A stretch of 58,443 nucleotides of DNA from assembly GCA_023433275.1 (NCBI GenBank), contig JAEZDN010000049.1:1-58443 (forward strand), read 5' to 3'. A model generated the notes under the pieces. The model did not search any database. It was not told the DNA's origin and saw only the letters and a list, made by a program, of their open reading frames with translations. How positions within the stretch are numbered: the first letter of the stretch is position 1; the number at the start of each line of letters is the position of its first letter. This DNA comes from Verrucomicrobiota bacterium (GTDB lineage: Bacteria; Verrucomicrobiota; Verrucomicrobiia; Opitutales; Opitutaceae). The position numbers and the translations under genes were made by a program. This document shows, piece by piece, positions 28,083-35,812 of this stretch.

Positions 28083-28796
28083 ATGACCGACGCTCCCAAC
28101 ACCCCTGTTCTCCTCGTGGAGGACAATTTCGACCTGGCCGGCAACATTCAGGATTATCTCGAGCAACGGGGATGGAGTGTCGACTACGTGCCCAACGGAG
28201 CCCTCGCCCTGCACCGCGTGAACGAGCGAACGCACGCAGCGGTGATCCTGGATCTTCGTCTCCCCGTGATGGACGGGCTCGAGGTCTGTCGTCGCCTGCG
28301 CAGCAGCATCGCACCCAGGATTCCCGTGCTGATGTTGACCGCCGCCGACTTGCTCGACGACCGGCTGGCGGGTTTCGCGGCCGGGGCGGATGACTACATG
28401 GTCAAGCCGTTTGCGTTGCCCGAATTGCTCGCGCGCTTGCGGGCCCTCGTGCGCCGCAGTTCAGCGCTGACCCCCTCCTCGGTGCTGCGCCTGCACGATC
28501 TCGAATTGAATCCCTCGACCCGCGAGGTCCGCCGGGGCGAGCGGCGACTCGTCCTCACGCGCATGGGCTACTCGATCCTGGAATACCTGATGGCGCGATC
28601 CCCCGCTGTCGTCCCGCGCCAGGAACTGGAGCGTCATCTCTGGGCCGATGAACCGCCCGGCAGCGACGCGCTGCGCACGCACATCGCGACGCTGCGCGCC
28701 GAGGTGGATCGGACGGAGCGCACTGCGCTGCTCCATACCCATCGTGGGGTGGGTTATCAGATGGTCGCGATCGAGCCCGCGCGTCGAAATGATTGA
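28083..28796 (+). CDS. OmpR/PhoB-family response regulator
   Basis: A 237-aa two-component regulator. The receiver domain (residues 8-122) has the acidic pair in LLVEDNFD, phospho-acceptor D57 (VILDLRLPVMDG), T86 (LMLTAADL) and K108 (MVKPF). The C-terminal winged-helix DNA-binding domain (about 135-232) ends with THIATLRAEVDRTE and LLHTHRGVGYQM, typical of OmpR types. The ATG at 28083 is used because the receiver starts eight residues later. Its last codons overlap the histidine-kinase start by 8 nt, so the two proteins are co-expressed partners. Targets may include the divergent TonB receptor. Confidence 0.92.
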   Translation: MTDAPNTPVLLVEDNFDLAGNIQDYLEQRGWSVDYVPNGALALHRVNERTHAAVILDLRLPVMDGLEVCRRLRSSIAPRIPVLMLTAADLLDDRLAGFAAGADDYMVKPFALPELLARLRALVRRSSALTPSSVLRLHDLELNPSTREVRRGERRLVLTRMGYSILEYLMARSPAVVPRQELERHLWADEPPGSDALRTHIATLRAEVDRTERTALLHTHRGVGYQMVAIEPARRND

Positions 28797-30141
28797 ATCG
28801 CAAAAACGGCCGCCGGGCCGCCTCGCCTCGCGGATTCGCTGGCTGCTCGTGGGCCTGGCAGTCTTGCAGGCCGCGGTGTTCGCATGGGTGGGATGGCTCC
28901 TGTTGCTCACCGCCGAGGAGCTCATCCGGAACAAGTATTACGCCCACCTCCTCGAGCACACGGCCCAGGCCGGGCCGACGGCGCCGCTGCCGCCCGGGGT
29001 GACCCGCTATTCGTCCAGCGAAGCGATCAGCGCCGCGCTTGGACTGGCAGATCCGCCCACGAAGCAGGGTTTGTATTCAGCCTTCGGCGACGACGGGCAG
29101 CATCGCACCGAAGTGATGACCGGGGTCTTCGATTACCTGTACCGGGCCGAGTGGTCCGACTGGGATCAGGAATATGTGATCTGGGTCGACGCGCCCGGAC
29201 CAGGACAGCCGGTGACCTGGCTCGTCAGTTCGGCCGAGGAATACACCGACGGGATTGGCGGCTGGCTTCACGTCTCGCTCCTGATTGTGGCGCTCGTTGT
29301 CATCGGGGTGGCCCTTTCCGTGGGTTCACTGATCACCCAGTGGGCCTTGAAGCCGATCGTCGCACTGGCCGAGCGGGTGCAGCAACGAAACCCCGACCTG
29401 AAAGCCGATACCCGTCCGCCGGGCCGAACGGCTCGCGGTGACCATGACGAGGTGGGCTTCCTCGAGCACGCGCTGGAAGCCTACGAGTTGCGTCTGCACG
29501 AGGCGCTCACCCGGGAGCGCGACTTCCTCGCGGACTGCAGTCACGAGTTGCGCACCCCGGTGGCCACCCTGAAGGGAGCGGTCGCGTTGCTTCAGACCAG
29601 CGCGGACGATTCCGCGCGGGAGCGGTATTTTGGACGAATCGAACGTTCCGTGCATCGCATGGAACGCTTGATCGAAATCTTCCTGATGGTCGCCCGCGAG
29701 GGCTCCCATCGGACGCCGACGCAGCCGGTCGACGCGGCCGGGGTCGTCGGCGAGGTGGTCGACGAGATCCGCGCGCTCTATCCCACCCACCCGTTGCGGA
29801 TCCAACTGGTCGCCGACCAACCCGTGACGATCGTCTGCCACCGCGAGGTCCTGGCCGTGTTGTGCCACAACCTGATCGGGAACGCCTTCACCCATCTCCC
29901 GGGTGGCGAGTTGTGCGTGCGCGTGGATTCGGTGGATGGCGATGGGCGCCTCCGCGTCGAGGACGACGGTCCGGGGCTGCCCGAGTTCAGGGACATCCCC
30001 GCGATGCCCGCGCCTGGTCATGGGTATGGCCTGACGCTCGTCGAACGGCTCTGCCAAACGCACCGCTGGCGACTGAGCAAGGTGCCCCGCGACAACGGAG
30101 GCACGTGCATCGAAGTCATCTTCCCCCGCGCGCGCACGTGA
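28789..30141 (+). CDS. Sensor histidine kinase, partner of the preceding regulator
   Basis: A 450-aa membrane kinase. TM1 (about 17-40) and TM2 (about 161-183) enclose a periplasmic sensor of about 120 residues. A HAMP-like linker follows (about 184-240), then HisKA with H252 in ADCSHELRTPVATLKG, and the HATPase domain with N-box N365 (HNLIGNAFTHL), DDGPGLPEF and GHGYGLTLVERL. The kinase autophosphorylates and passes the phosphate to the OmpR-type regulator. It overlaps the regulator gene by 8 nt. The sensor domain has no recognised ligand motif. Confidence 0.92.
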   Translation: MIESQKRPPGRLASRIRWLLVGLAVLQAAVFAWVGWLLLLTAEELIRNKYYAHLLEHTAQAGPTAPLPPGVTRYSSSEAISAALGLADPPTKQGLYSAFGDDGQHRTEVMTGVFDYLYRAEWSDWDQEYVIWVDAPGPGQPVTWLVSSAEEYTDGIGGWLHVSLLIVALVVIGVALSVGSLITQWALKPIVALAERVQQRNPDLKADTRPPGRTARGDHDEVGFLEHALEAYELRLHEALTRERDFLADCSHELRTPVATLKGAVALLQTSADDSARERYFGRIERSVHRMERLIEIFLMVAREGSHRTPTQPVDAAGVVGEVVDEIRALYPTHPLRIQLVADQPVTIVCHREVLAVLCHNLIGNAFTHLPGGELCVRVDSVDGDGRLRVEDDGPGLPEFRDIPAMPAPGHGYGLTLVERLCQTHRWRLSKVPRDNGGTCIEVIFPRART

Positions 30142-30179
30142 GGCGCCGGCTCAGGGATCGAGACAGACCGCCAGGTCAT

Positions 30180-30470
30180 GTAGGGGCGCGGCTTGACCGC
30201 GCCCTTTCCTCTTTGCGGGAAACAAGGGCGTGGACGAGCCACGCCCCTACAACGGAATAGTTCGACTGCGTGCACGGCGGAATCGCATTCTGACTGCATC
30301 GTTCCGGCTTAGCCGGAACCATGCAGTTGGATGTAGGGGCGCGGCTTGACCGCGCCCTTTCCTCTCTGCGGGAAACAAGGGCGTGGACGAGCCACGCCCC
30401 TACCACGGAATAGTTCGACTGCGTGCACGGTGCGGTTCCGCTCCATCTGCGTAGTTCCGGCTGAGGCGCA
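30180..30470 (+). repeat. Two tandem R2 hairpin repeats
   Basis: Copies start at 30180 and 30333. Each has the arms GGGGCGCGGCTTGACCGCGC and GCGTGGACGAGCCACGCCCC, followed by the conserved tail GAATAGTTCGACTGCGTGCA. The second copy runs directly into an R1 array. The gene-free stretch 30142-30941 contains only R2 and R1 repeats. Confidence 0.9.
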
Positions 30471-30925
30471 GCAAAACCTAAGTACCCAATTCTTAATCTC
30501 GCACAGAGCCACTGAGGCACAGAGAAATCTCCCACCTTCATTTCGCCCCTGGGTCTCTGTGCCTCTGTGCGCATCTCATCTTCCTGAGATACCACCACCA
30601 GCCGCCCCTCACCAAATAGCGCAGCCGGTAGACGCAGCAGAACCTGAGTACCCAATCCTTGTTTCTCGCACAGAGCCACGGAGTCACAGAGAAATCCCCC
30701 ATCTGCATTTCGCCCCTGTGTCTCTGTGCCTCTGTGCGCATCTCATCTTCCCGAGATACCACCGCCAACTGCCCTTCACCAAATAGCGCAGCCGGTAGGC
30801 GCAGCAGAACCTGAGTACCCAATTCTTAATCTCGCACAGAGTCACGGAGCCACAGAGAAATCCCCCATCTTCACTTAGCCCCTGTGTCTCTGTGCCTCTG
30901 TGCGCATCTCATCTTCCTGAGGCGC
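30471..30925. repeat. R1 repeat array, three units
   Basis: Units start at 30500, 30667 and 30833, spaced 167 and 166 bp. Each unit is a CACAGAG/CTCTGTG palindrome plus a conserved spacer containing AGCGCAGCCGGTAGGCGCAG. The array stops about 20 nt before the stop codon of the DUF3127 gene. Confidence 0.9.
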
Positions 30926-30941
30926 CACCACGCGTTCCGGC

Positions 30942-31283
30942 TCAGAACGGCACATCCTCGACTGGCTCGCCCGGCTCCTCGGGCAATGGCGCGCCGTCCG
31001 CGCCGTCGGGGGCGCCCGCGCCTTCCGGCGTGATCTTCCAGGCGTTGAGATTCACGTAGTAATTCTCCTTCCATTCCCGCCCGCGCAGGTCGAAGGACAC
31101 CTTCACCTTGTCGCCGGGCTTCAGGCTGGCGACGAGGGCCACCTTGTCTTTCACGCACTCGAACTTGATGTCCTGCGGGAAACGACCCGACGGGATCGTG
31201 AGCACGAACTCGCGCTTGTTGAACCCGCTGCCGAACGTTTGCTCCTCGAAGACCTTCTTGATGGTGCCGGAAATTTCAAACAT
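30942..31283 (-). CDS. DUF3127 family OB-fold-like protein
   Basis: A 113-aa protein beginning MFEISGTIKKVFEEQTFGSG, followed by FNKREFVLTIPS, the characteristic start of DUF3127 proteins, which resemble single-stranded nucleic-acid-binding OB folds. The core ends at LNAWKITPEG. The tail (about 93-113) is acidic and proline-rich (PLPEEPGEPVEDVPF), similar in style to the SSB C-terminal tail that recruits partners. It probably binds single-stranded DNA or RNA, but this is not proven for the family. ATG 31283 was chosen because upstream in-frame codons are not conserved. Confidence 0.85.
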   Translation of the reverse strand: MFEISGTIKKVFEEQTFGSGFNKREFVLTIPSGRFPQDIKFECVKDKVALVASLKPGDKVKVSFDLRGREWKENYYVNLNAWKITPEGAGAPDGADGAPLPEEPGEPVEDVPF

Positions 31284-31347
31284 GCCGCCCACGATGAGCC
31301 TCGATCGCGCGCACGCCAGCCTGGAACGCATCCAGCCCCGCCCGGCC

Positions 31348-31770
31348 TCAGTCCGCCCGATAGAGAATCCGCGCGAGAATCATGCCGACCGCCAGCGCCG
31401 GCACGAAGACCAGCGCCTCGGTCCGCCACGCCGCCAGATTGGCCAGCGCCGGGCCCGGACAGAAACCAGCCAGCCCCCAGCCCACCCCAAAGAACACCGC
31501 CCCGATCACCAGGCGTCGATCGACGGGGTCGTGATCCCGCGCCGGCAGCAGGGTCCCGAACCAACCCCGACCATCCCGCCAGCGCCGAGCCAGGATCATC
31601 CCGCCGCCAAACGTGCCCACCGCGCCCCCCATCACGAACGCCAGCGTGGGATCCCACGCGCCCGCAACATCGAGAAACGCCCGCACGCGCGCCGGGTCGG
31701 TCATGCCCGAGAGCACCAGCCCACTGCCAAAGAGGCCGCCAGAAAGCAGAAAGATCGGGAGGCGTTTCAC
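31348..31770 (-). CDS. YeeE/YedE-type transporter half, second subunit
   Basis: A 140-aa membrane protein with about four segments, containing GLVLSGMTDPARVRAFLDV, GGAVGTFGGGMI and FGVGWGLAGFCPGPALANL, the YeeE/YedE (DUF395) signature with its conserved Cys. The family imports thiosulfate or related sulfur compounds. The start is GTG at 31770, overlapping the upstream stop in a GTGA quartet, so the two halves are translationally coupled. In E. coli the same domains are fused in one chain, whereas PmpA/PmpB-type systems are split as here. Confidence 0.88.
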   Translation of the reverse strand: MKRLPIFLLSGGLFGSGLVLSGMTDPARVRAFLDVAGAWDPTLAFVMGGAVGTFGGGMILARRWRDGRGWFGTLLPARDHDPVDRRLVIGAVFFGVGWGLAGFCPGPALANLAAWRTEALVFVPALAVGMILARILYRAD

Positions 31771-32195
31771 GGGGTGATTCGGTTCATGATGAATACGACC
31801 AGCATTCCCGCCGCCATGAACGCGAGGGTCGCGACGACGGAACTCCGCGACCCCAGCCCAACCCCGCACACCCCATGGCCGCTGGTGCAGCCTCCGCCGA
31901 GGCGCGTGCCGAATCCCACCAACGCGCCCGCGATCGCCGTCCCCCCGAGCCCCACCACGGGATCGTAGGATGCGTGAGCTCCCCGCAAGGCGAAAATGAT
32001 ACCCGCCCCGCCGATCAGCCCGACCAGGAAGGCCACGCGCCACGCCGTGTCACCCGCGCGCGGACGAAGCACTTTGCTCAACATGCCCGACACCCCGGGG
32101 ATCCGCCCCGACGCGACGGCCGCGAGCAGACTCCCCGCTCCAATCAACCCGCCCCCGATCAGCGCCTCGATCGTTGTTTGTTCCAAGCCACCCAT
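31767..32195 (-). CDS. YeeE/YedE-type transporter half, first subunit
   Basis: A 142-aa membrane protein with ALIGGGLIGAGSLLAAVASG, a second hydrophobic segment, and the signature GTRLGGGCTSGHGVCGVG, whose Cys residues are expected to face the sulfur substrate path. It forms a probable heteromer with the next gene. ATG 32195 (MGGLEQTTIE) starts just before the first membrane segment; upstream in-frame sequence is arginine-rich and not protein-like. No rhodanese or sulfurtransferase gene is adjacent. Confidence 0.88.
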   Translation of the reverse strand: MGGLEQTTIEALIGGGLIGAGSLLAAVASGRIPGVSGMLSKVLRPRAGDTAWRVAFLVGLIGGAGIIFALRGAHASYDPVVGLGGTAIAGALVGFGTRLGGGCTSGHGVCGVGLGSRSSVVATLAFMAAGMLVVFIMNRITP

Positions 32196-32391
32196 GCCCC
32201 CGAGTCGACATCCCTTGCCCAACAAACGCCAGCCATTCTTTGCGCACGCGTGGTCGACGTGTGCCGCCCGCCCCCGACGCGCGGCGGAAGCGCCGACCCA
32301 AGCACGAGGTCGCCGCACGCCGCGACATTCCGGATGGCTTCGGGGTTTGCCTTCATCCGCTCACGCGTTATCATCAAAGTGAACAACCATC

Positions 32392-32754
32392 ATGAACTCC
32401 CCGACAACGACCCCCATTGGAGATAAGCTCATCATTCAGGGCATCCGGCTCGAACTGACCGAGGCCATGAAGTCGATCATCTCGGCCAAGGCGGAGAAAC
32501 TCCTGCGTCATGAGCCGAGCATCGTGCGCATCCGCATCGACGTCCAACCGCAGCAAGCCTCCGGCCTCAAATCCTTCGAGGCGAAGGGGCACATCGAGAT
32601 CGCGGGCCGCGACCGCCACGTATCAGCTTCCAACCCGGACGCCTACCAGGCGGTGCACGAATTGATCGACAAGCTCGACCGCCAGCTTCGCAAGCGGAGT
32701 ACGGAATTCAGCAGCCGCCGCGCGGCCGACGACATCCGGAACCACCCCGAGTAA
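32392..32754 (+). CDS. hpf: Ribosome hibernation promoting factor, short form
   Basis: A 120-aa protein of the HPF/RaiA (YhbH/YfiA) family, which binds the 30S decoding region and inactivates or dimerises ribosomes in stationary phase. The beta-alpha-beta-beta-beta-alpha fold is visible: IIQGIRLELTEAMKSIISAK, then VRIRIDVQPQQ, FEAKGHIEIAGRDRHVSASN, and the final helix YQAVHELIDKLDRQLRK. It lacks the long C-terminal dimerisation domain of long HPF. It is divergent from the YeeE pair, with 196 nt between the two starts. Confidence 0.88.
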   Translation: MNSPTTTPIGDKLIIQGIRLELTEAMKSIISAKAEKLLRHEPSIVRIRIDVQPQQASGLKSFEAKGHIEIAGRDRHVSASNPDAYQAVHELIDKLDRQLRKRSTEFSSRRAADDIRNHPE

Positions 32755-32923
32755 AGCGCACGAGCGCGGAGAGAAGCGACAGCGCCGGCGAAGCCGCTCC
32801 CATCCAGCGCCTTGAGGTCAAGTCGCTCGCCCTTCGTCTGCAGGGATCCGGTCTGGAGGGCCCGGCTCCCGCTGGGCCGGGCCCGCGGCTCAGCTGGAGC
32901 CAAGCCGGAACAATGCAGTTCGA

Positions 32924-33064
32924 TGTAGGGGCGCGGCTTGACCGCGCCCTTTTTTCGCTGCGGGAAGCAAGGGCGTGGACGAGCCACGCTCCTACAACGG
33001 AATAGTTCGACTGCGTGCACGGTGCGGTTCCGCTCCATCTGCGTAGTTCCGGCTGAGACGCAGC
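32924..33064 (+). repeat. R2 hairpin repeat
   Basis: One copy with arms GGGGCGCGGCTTGACCGCGC and GCGTGGACGAGCCACGCTCC, then the conserved tail GTTCCGCTCCATCTGCGTAG. It continues directly into an R1 array with the same junction as at 30470. Confidence 0.9.
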
Positions 33065-33311
33065 AGAACCTGAGTACCCAATCCTTGTTTCTCGCACAGA
33101 GCCACGGAGTCACAGAGAAATCCCTCCATCTCATTTCACCCCTGTGTCTCTGTGCCTCTGTGCGCAGATCATCTTCCTGAGATACCACCACCAACTGCCC
33201 TTCACCAAATAGCGCAGCCGGTAGGCGCAGCAGAACCTGAGTACCCAATTCTTAATCTCGCACAGAGCCACGGAGTCACAGAGAAATCTTCCATCTTCAT
33301 TTTGCCCCTGT
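33065..33311. repeat. R1 repeat array, two units
   Basis: Units start at 33093 and 33259 (166 bp apart). The second palindrome is broken off after CCCCTGTGTG, where a gene-like fragment begins. Confidence 0.88.
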
Positions 33312-33312
33312 G

Positions 33313-33511
33313 TGCCCTCGACCACGGTGCCCTGCACCGACTGAAACTGGTGCCCGAGTATCTGCTCCTGGGCATCAACCACGGTTTGCGTCGCCGCGCG
33401 GAGGTTATCGCCGCCGTTCGCCGCTTCGTCCCACCCGGCGCGCTCTTTGTGCCCACCGATCGGCGCATCCCCGACCGGGACTGGCTGCCCGCCCACGTGA
33501 TCGCGAGGTAG
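33313..33511 (+). pseudogene. 3' fragment of an unidentified gene
   Basis: About 65 codons ending in a stop read as convincing protein: DHGALHRLKLVPEYLLLGIN, then HGLRRRAEVIAAVRRFVPPG, then ALFVPTDRRIPDRDWLPAHV. No start codon with protein-like sequence exists; the frame upstream runs into R1 repeat. I take it as the C-terminal tail of a gene cut off at the repeat boundary. The family is not recognised. Confidence 0.45.
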
Positions 33512-33583
33512 GCGGGTTTGGTATCGAACTTAATCTCCGCGCCCGTGCACCTTCGGCCCTGAGAGATCGACCCGAGCGCGCCT

Positions 33584-34375
33584 TCAGGCCGATCGCCGTT
33601 TTCGCCGAACCGCAAAGACCAGGGCAAGCACGCCCGCCACCATGCCATAAGTCGATGGTTCAGGGACGGGAGTGATCGTGAAATCGCTGAAGCTCACGGC
33701 TGAACCATCCGTTATTCCCGAGGCGTAGTTTCTCAGTTCAAACCACACGGGGTCGGCCAAACCGCCCAAGAAACTATCGGCCGTGTCGACCAACAACTGA
33801 TACTCTCCTTCTCCAGCTGGGCGATACTCGGCCAAAATGGATTGCCCGATCCGCGAAAGGCGCAGGTCAAATGTCACGACGGGCCCCGCATACTCCCCGT
33901 AAAAGACCGCATCCTTCCGGAGGAAACCTACATAGCCGTGGCTGACCGAGAAGCCCGCCCACACGAGCGATGAGGTCGACCACGGGTCGGGAGCTTTCAT
34001 TAGAATCGAAGCGAAGCTTCCGTTGGCCGCTGACAGATCGACGGTAATTTCCGCCACGAAGTCACCGGCATAGGTGCTCACGGTTTTAACTCGTGGCCCC
34101 TGCGATAAATAAGGCTGATCGGTGGGTTCGAGGACAACATTCAGCAAACCCAGGCCGGACGTCACCGACCAATGCGGGGCGGTTCCCGGCTGGTAATCTC
34201 CATAAAAGATCCCGTCGAAATAGATCTCGTGATCGACTTCCAAATTGGAGTCCAGCGAGGGGGTGCCAAAGTCGGCCACATAACCCTGAGCGCTGGCCTC
34301 CGCCGCGCAGAGAAGAAAACCCACGCAGTGAAGCATCAGGGCGCCACGCAAAAGTTTCGCTGGGCGGGTAGTCAT
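33584..34375 (-). CDS. PEP-CTERM sorting domain protein
   Basis: A 263-aa exported protein. It has a signal peptide (about 1-29), a lectin- or laminin-G-like beta-sandwich body (about 45-230, with HEIYFDGIFYGDYQ and FVAEITVDLSAANGSFASIL), and a C-terminal VPEPSTYG motif (237-244), membrane helix and RRKRR basic cluster. Exosortase processing would release it to the cell surface. It lies 56 nt downstream of the DUF7477-like gene on the same strand, so the three genes from 35569 down to 33584 may be one operon. Confidence 0.88.
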   Translation of the reverse strand: MTTRPAKLLRGALMLHCVGFLLCAAEASAQGYVADFGTPSLDSNLEVDHEIYFDGIFYGDYQPGTAPHWSVTSGLGLLNVVLEPTDQPYLSQGPRVKTVSTYAGDFVAEITVDLSAANGSFASILMKAPDPWSTSSLVWAGFSVSHGYVGFLRKDAVFYGEYAGPVVTFDLRLSRIGQSILAEYRPAGEGEYQLLVDTADSFLGGLADPVWFELRNYASGITDGSAVSFSDFTITPVPEPSTYGMVAGVLALVFAVRRKRRSA

Positions 34376-34431
34376 GGTGAGAGGTTTCTGAACAATTGCC
34401 GCCGGGATTGGCGCATTCGTGGTGGGCGACC

Positions 34432-35187
34432 TTAGTAAAAGCAGGTGATGCGGAATCCCTGTCGCTGGTGCTCAGCAAGCTTGGCCTCGTCCATGGGAAA
34501 CCATGTCTGACGGTAAGCGCCGGGCATCCTTGTTCCCACCACGAACCACTCGTTGAACCAAGGGCCAATCCTCTGGAGCTTCGTAATGCGCATCCCCTCG
34601 GCCAGGCACTTGTTCATAAACGAACTCGGATCGGACCGAACCACGACTTCCTGCGCGGTTACTTGCGGCATCGCCCGGTAGACGGCGACGAACAACTCGT
34701 CATTATAGCCGAAGGGCGTGAAGCTGAGACGAAGCACGCGGCGGCCGTCGTCATCAGGAGTGCTTGCCCAATCGGCCTTGAAATGGCGGCTCTGGCGCAC
34801 GTCGCCGGGAATTCGGGAAAAGACGGTAATCGATCCCCCGCCGCCTTCCGCATGGTCCGTCACGTAGTACCCGTCCTCTTTCCACTGCTCGAGTGCGAAA
34901 CCAGACATGTTCGCGCGCGTGGTTTGCGCCCAACCAAGTCCCTTGCGCATCACGACTACCCATGAGTTTCCCAAGTAGGAGAGCCCATCGATGATGAATC
35001 CCTCATTGTAACGTTGCTGGACCCATTCGCTCGGGAACTTGTTGGCGACTTGGTAAACCTGCTCGATGCTCGACGACTGCTCGTCCCAAGTCATGAGCAC
35101 TCCCGATGGCCGGGCTTGAAGTGCTGGGCCGACGAACCCGATCAACAGAACGGCCAAGATAGGGCGGGCGGAGAAAAGCAGCGTCAT
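34432..35187 (-). CDS. DUF7477-like secreted protein
   Basis: A 251-aa protein with an N-terminal signal peptide (about 1-25, LFSARPILAVLLIGFVGPAL). The rest shows repeated units of the form W...GF-I-x-x-L...W-VV: QRYNEGFIIDGLSYLGNSWV, then EQWKEDGYYVTDHAEGGGGS, and MNKCLAEGMRITKLQRIGPW then FNEWFVVGT. These resemble the DUF7477 repeats otherwise seen next to kinase-like proteins. Function is unknown. The ATG at 35187 starts one base after the stop of the CxxCxGxG gene, which indicates coupling. Confidence 0.75.
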   Translation of the reverse strand: MTLLFSARPILAVLLIGFVGPALQARPSGVLMTWDEQSSSIEQVYQVANKFPSEWVQQRYNEGFIIDGLSYLGNSWVVVMRKGLGWAQTTRANMSGFALEQWKEDGYYVTDHAEGGGGSITVFSRIPGDVRQSRHFKADWASTPDDDGRRVLRLSFTPFGYNDELFVAVYRAMPQVTAQEVVVRSDPSSFMNKCLAEGMRITKLQRIGPWFNEWFVVGTRMPGAYRQTWFPMDEAKLAEHQRQGFRITCFY

Positions 35188-35188
35188 G

Positions 35189-35569
35189 TCAGCTCCCATG
35201 GTTCCAGCCCCCGCCCCCGCAAGTGGGACAGCGTTGCACCTGGCCCAGCGGACCCACCGTGATCGTGCCCCTCCCGTTGCATTTCCAACATGTCTGGGCG
35301 GGCGGATTGATCGATAGCCAACCACCACCCTGGCAGAGCGTACACTCCTCGGTCTGCGTGCCGAATGGTCCAACGATGCAAATTCCATCACCCCCGCACC
35401 AAGCGCATTTCTTAGCCTCCGGACGGAGGTTCAACGCCCCGGTCGCGCCGCATTTCCAGCAGTCACGCCGCAACTCAGGGTACGTACCAGCGGGGGTCAC
35501 CACCACCGTGCCTTTACCCTGACAGCGTCCGCACTTCACGGTCTGGGTGGGGCTGGCTGACGCGCACAT
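35189..35569 (-). CDS. Stand-alone protein with six CxxCxGxG zinc-binding motifs
   Basis: A 126-aa protein made almost entirely of DnaJ-type cysteine motifs: CGRCQGKG, CWKCGATG (variant), CAWCGGDG, CTLCQGGG, CWKCNGRG and CPTCGGGG. DnaJ has four such motifs binding two zinc ions; six would allow three. There is no J domain, signal peptide or substrate-binding domain. It may act as a redox or chaperone zinc module, or as a partner of the secreted DUF7477-like protein encoded one base downstream. An alternative TTG start at 35581 adds four residues. Neither start has a clear ribosome site. Confidence 0.8.
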   Translation of the reverse strand: MCASASPTQTVKCGRCQGKGTVVVTPAGTYPELRRDCWKCGATGALNLRPEAKKCAWCGGDGICIVGPFGTQTEECTLCQGGGWLSINPPAQTCWKCNGRGTITVGPLGQVQRCPTCGGGGWNHGS

Positions 35570-35727
35570 GCTGCACGCCAAACTGCTTTGCCCGGGCTCA
35601 CGGTCAATCGGATTTGCCCGACATCGACTGAGCCGAAACTCGCACGAATGGAGCCGCCGCCAAGTTGGAGCCCTAGCTCGTTGGGAACGGACCGACCAAG
35701 GTCGGCCCCTACGGTTTATTTAGTCCC

Positions 35728-35764
35728 CAAAAACACAAAAGGAGCCGCGCGGACGCAGCTCCTT
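35728..35764 (-). terminator. Rho-independent terminator of the large TonB receptor gene
   Basis: On the minus strand AAGGAGC and GCTCCTT form a 7-bp stem with a 12-nt loop, followed by TTGTGTTTTTGGG. It lies about 50 nt past the receptor stop. Confidence 0.75.
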
Positions 35765-35812
35765 CGTGACCAATGAACGCATACCCCTGCGCCCACCCCT
35801 GACGGGGAATTT

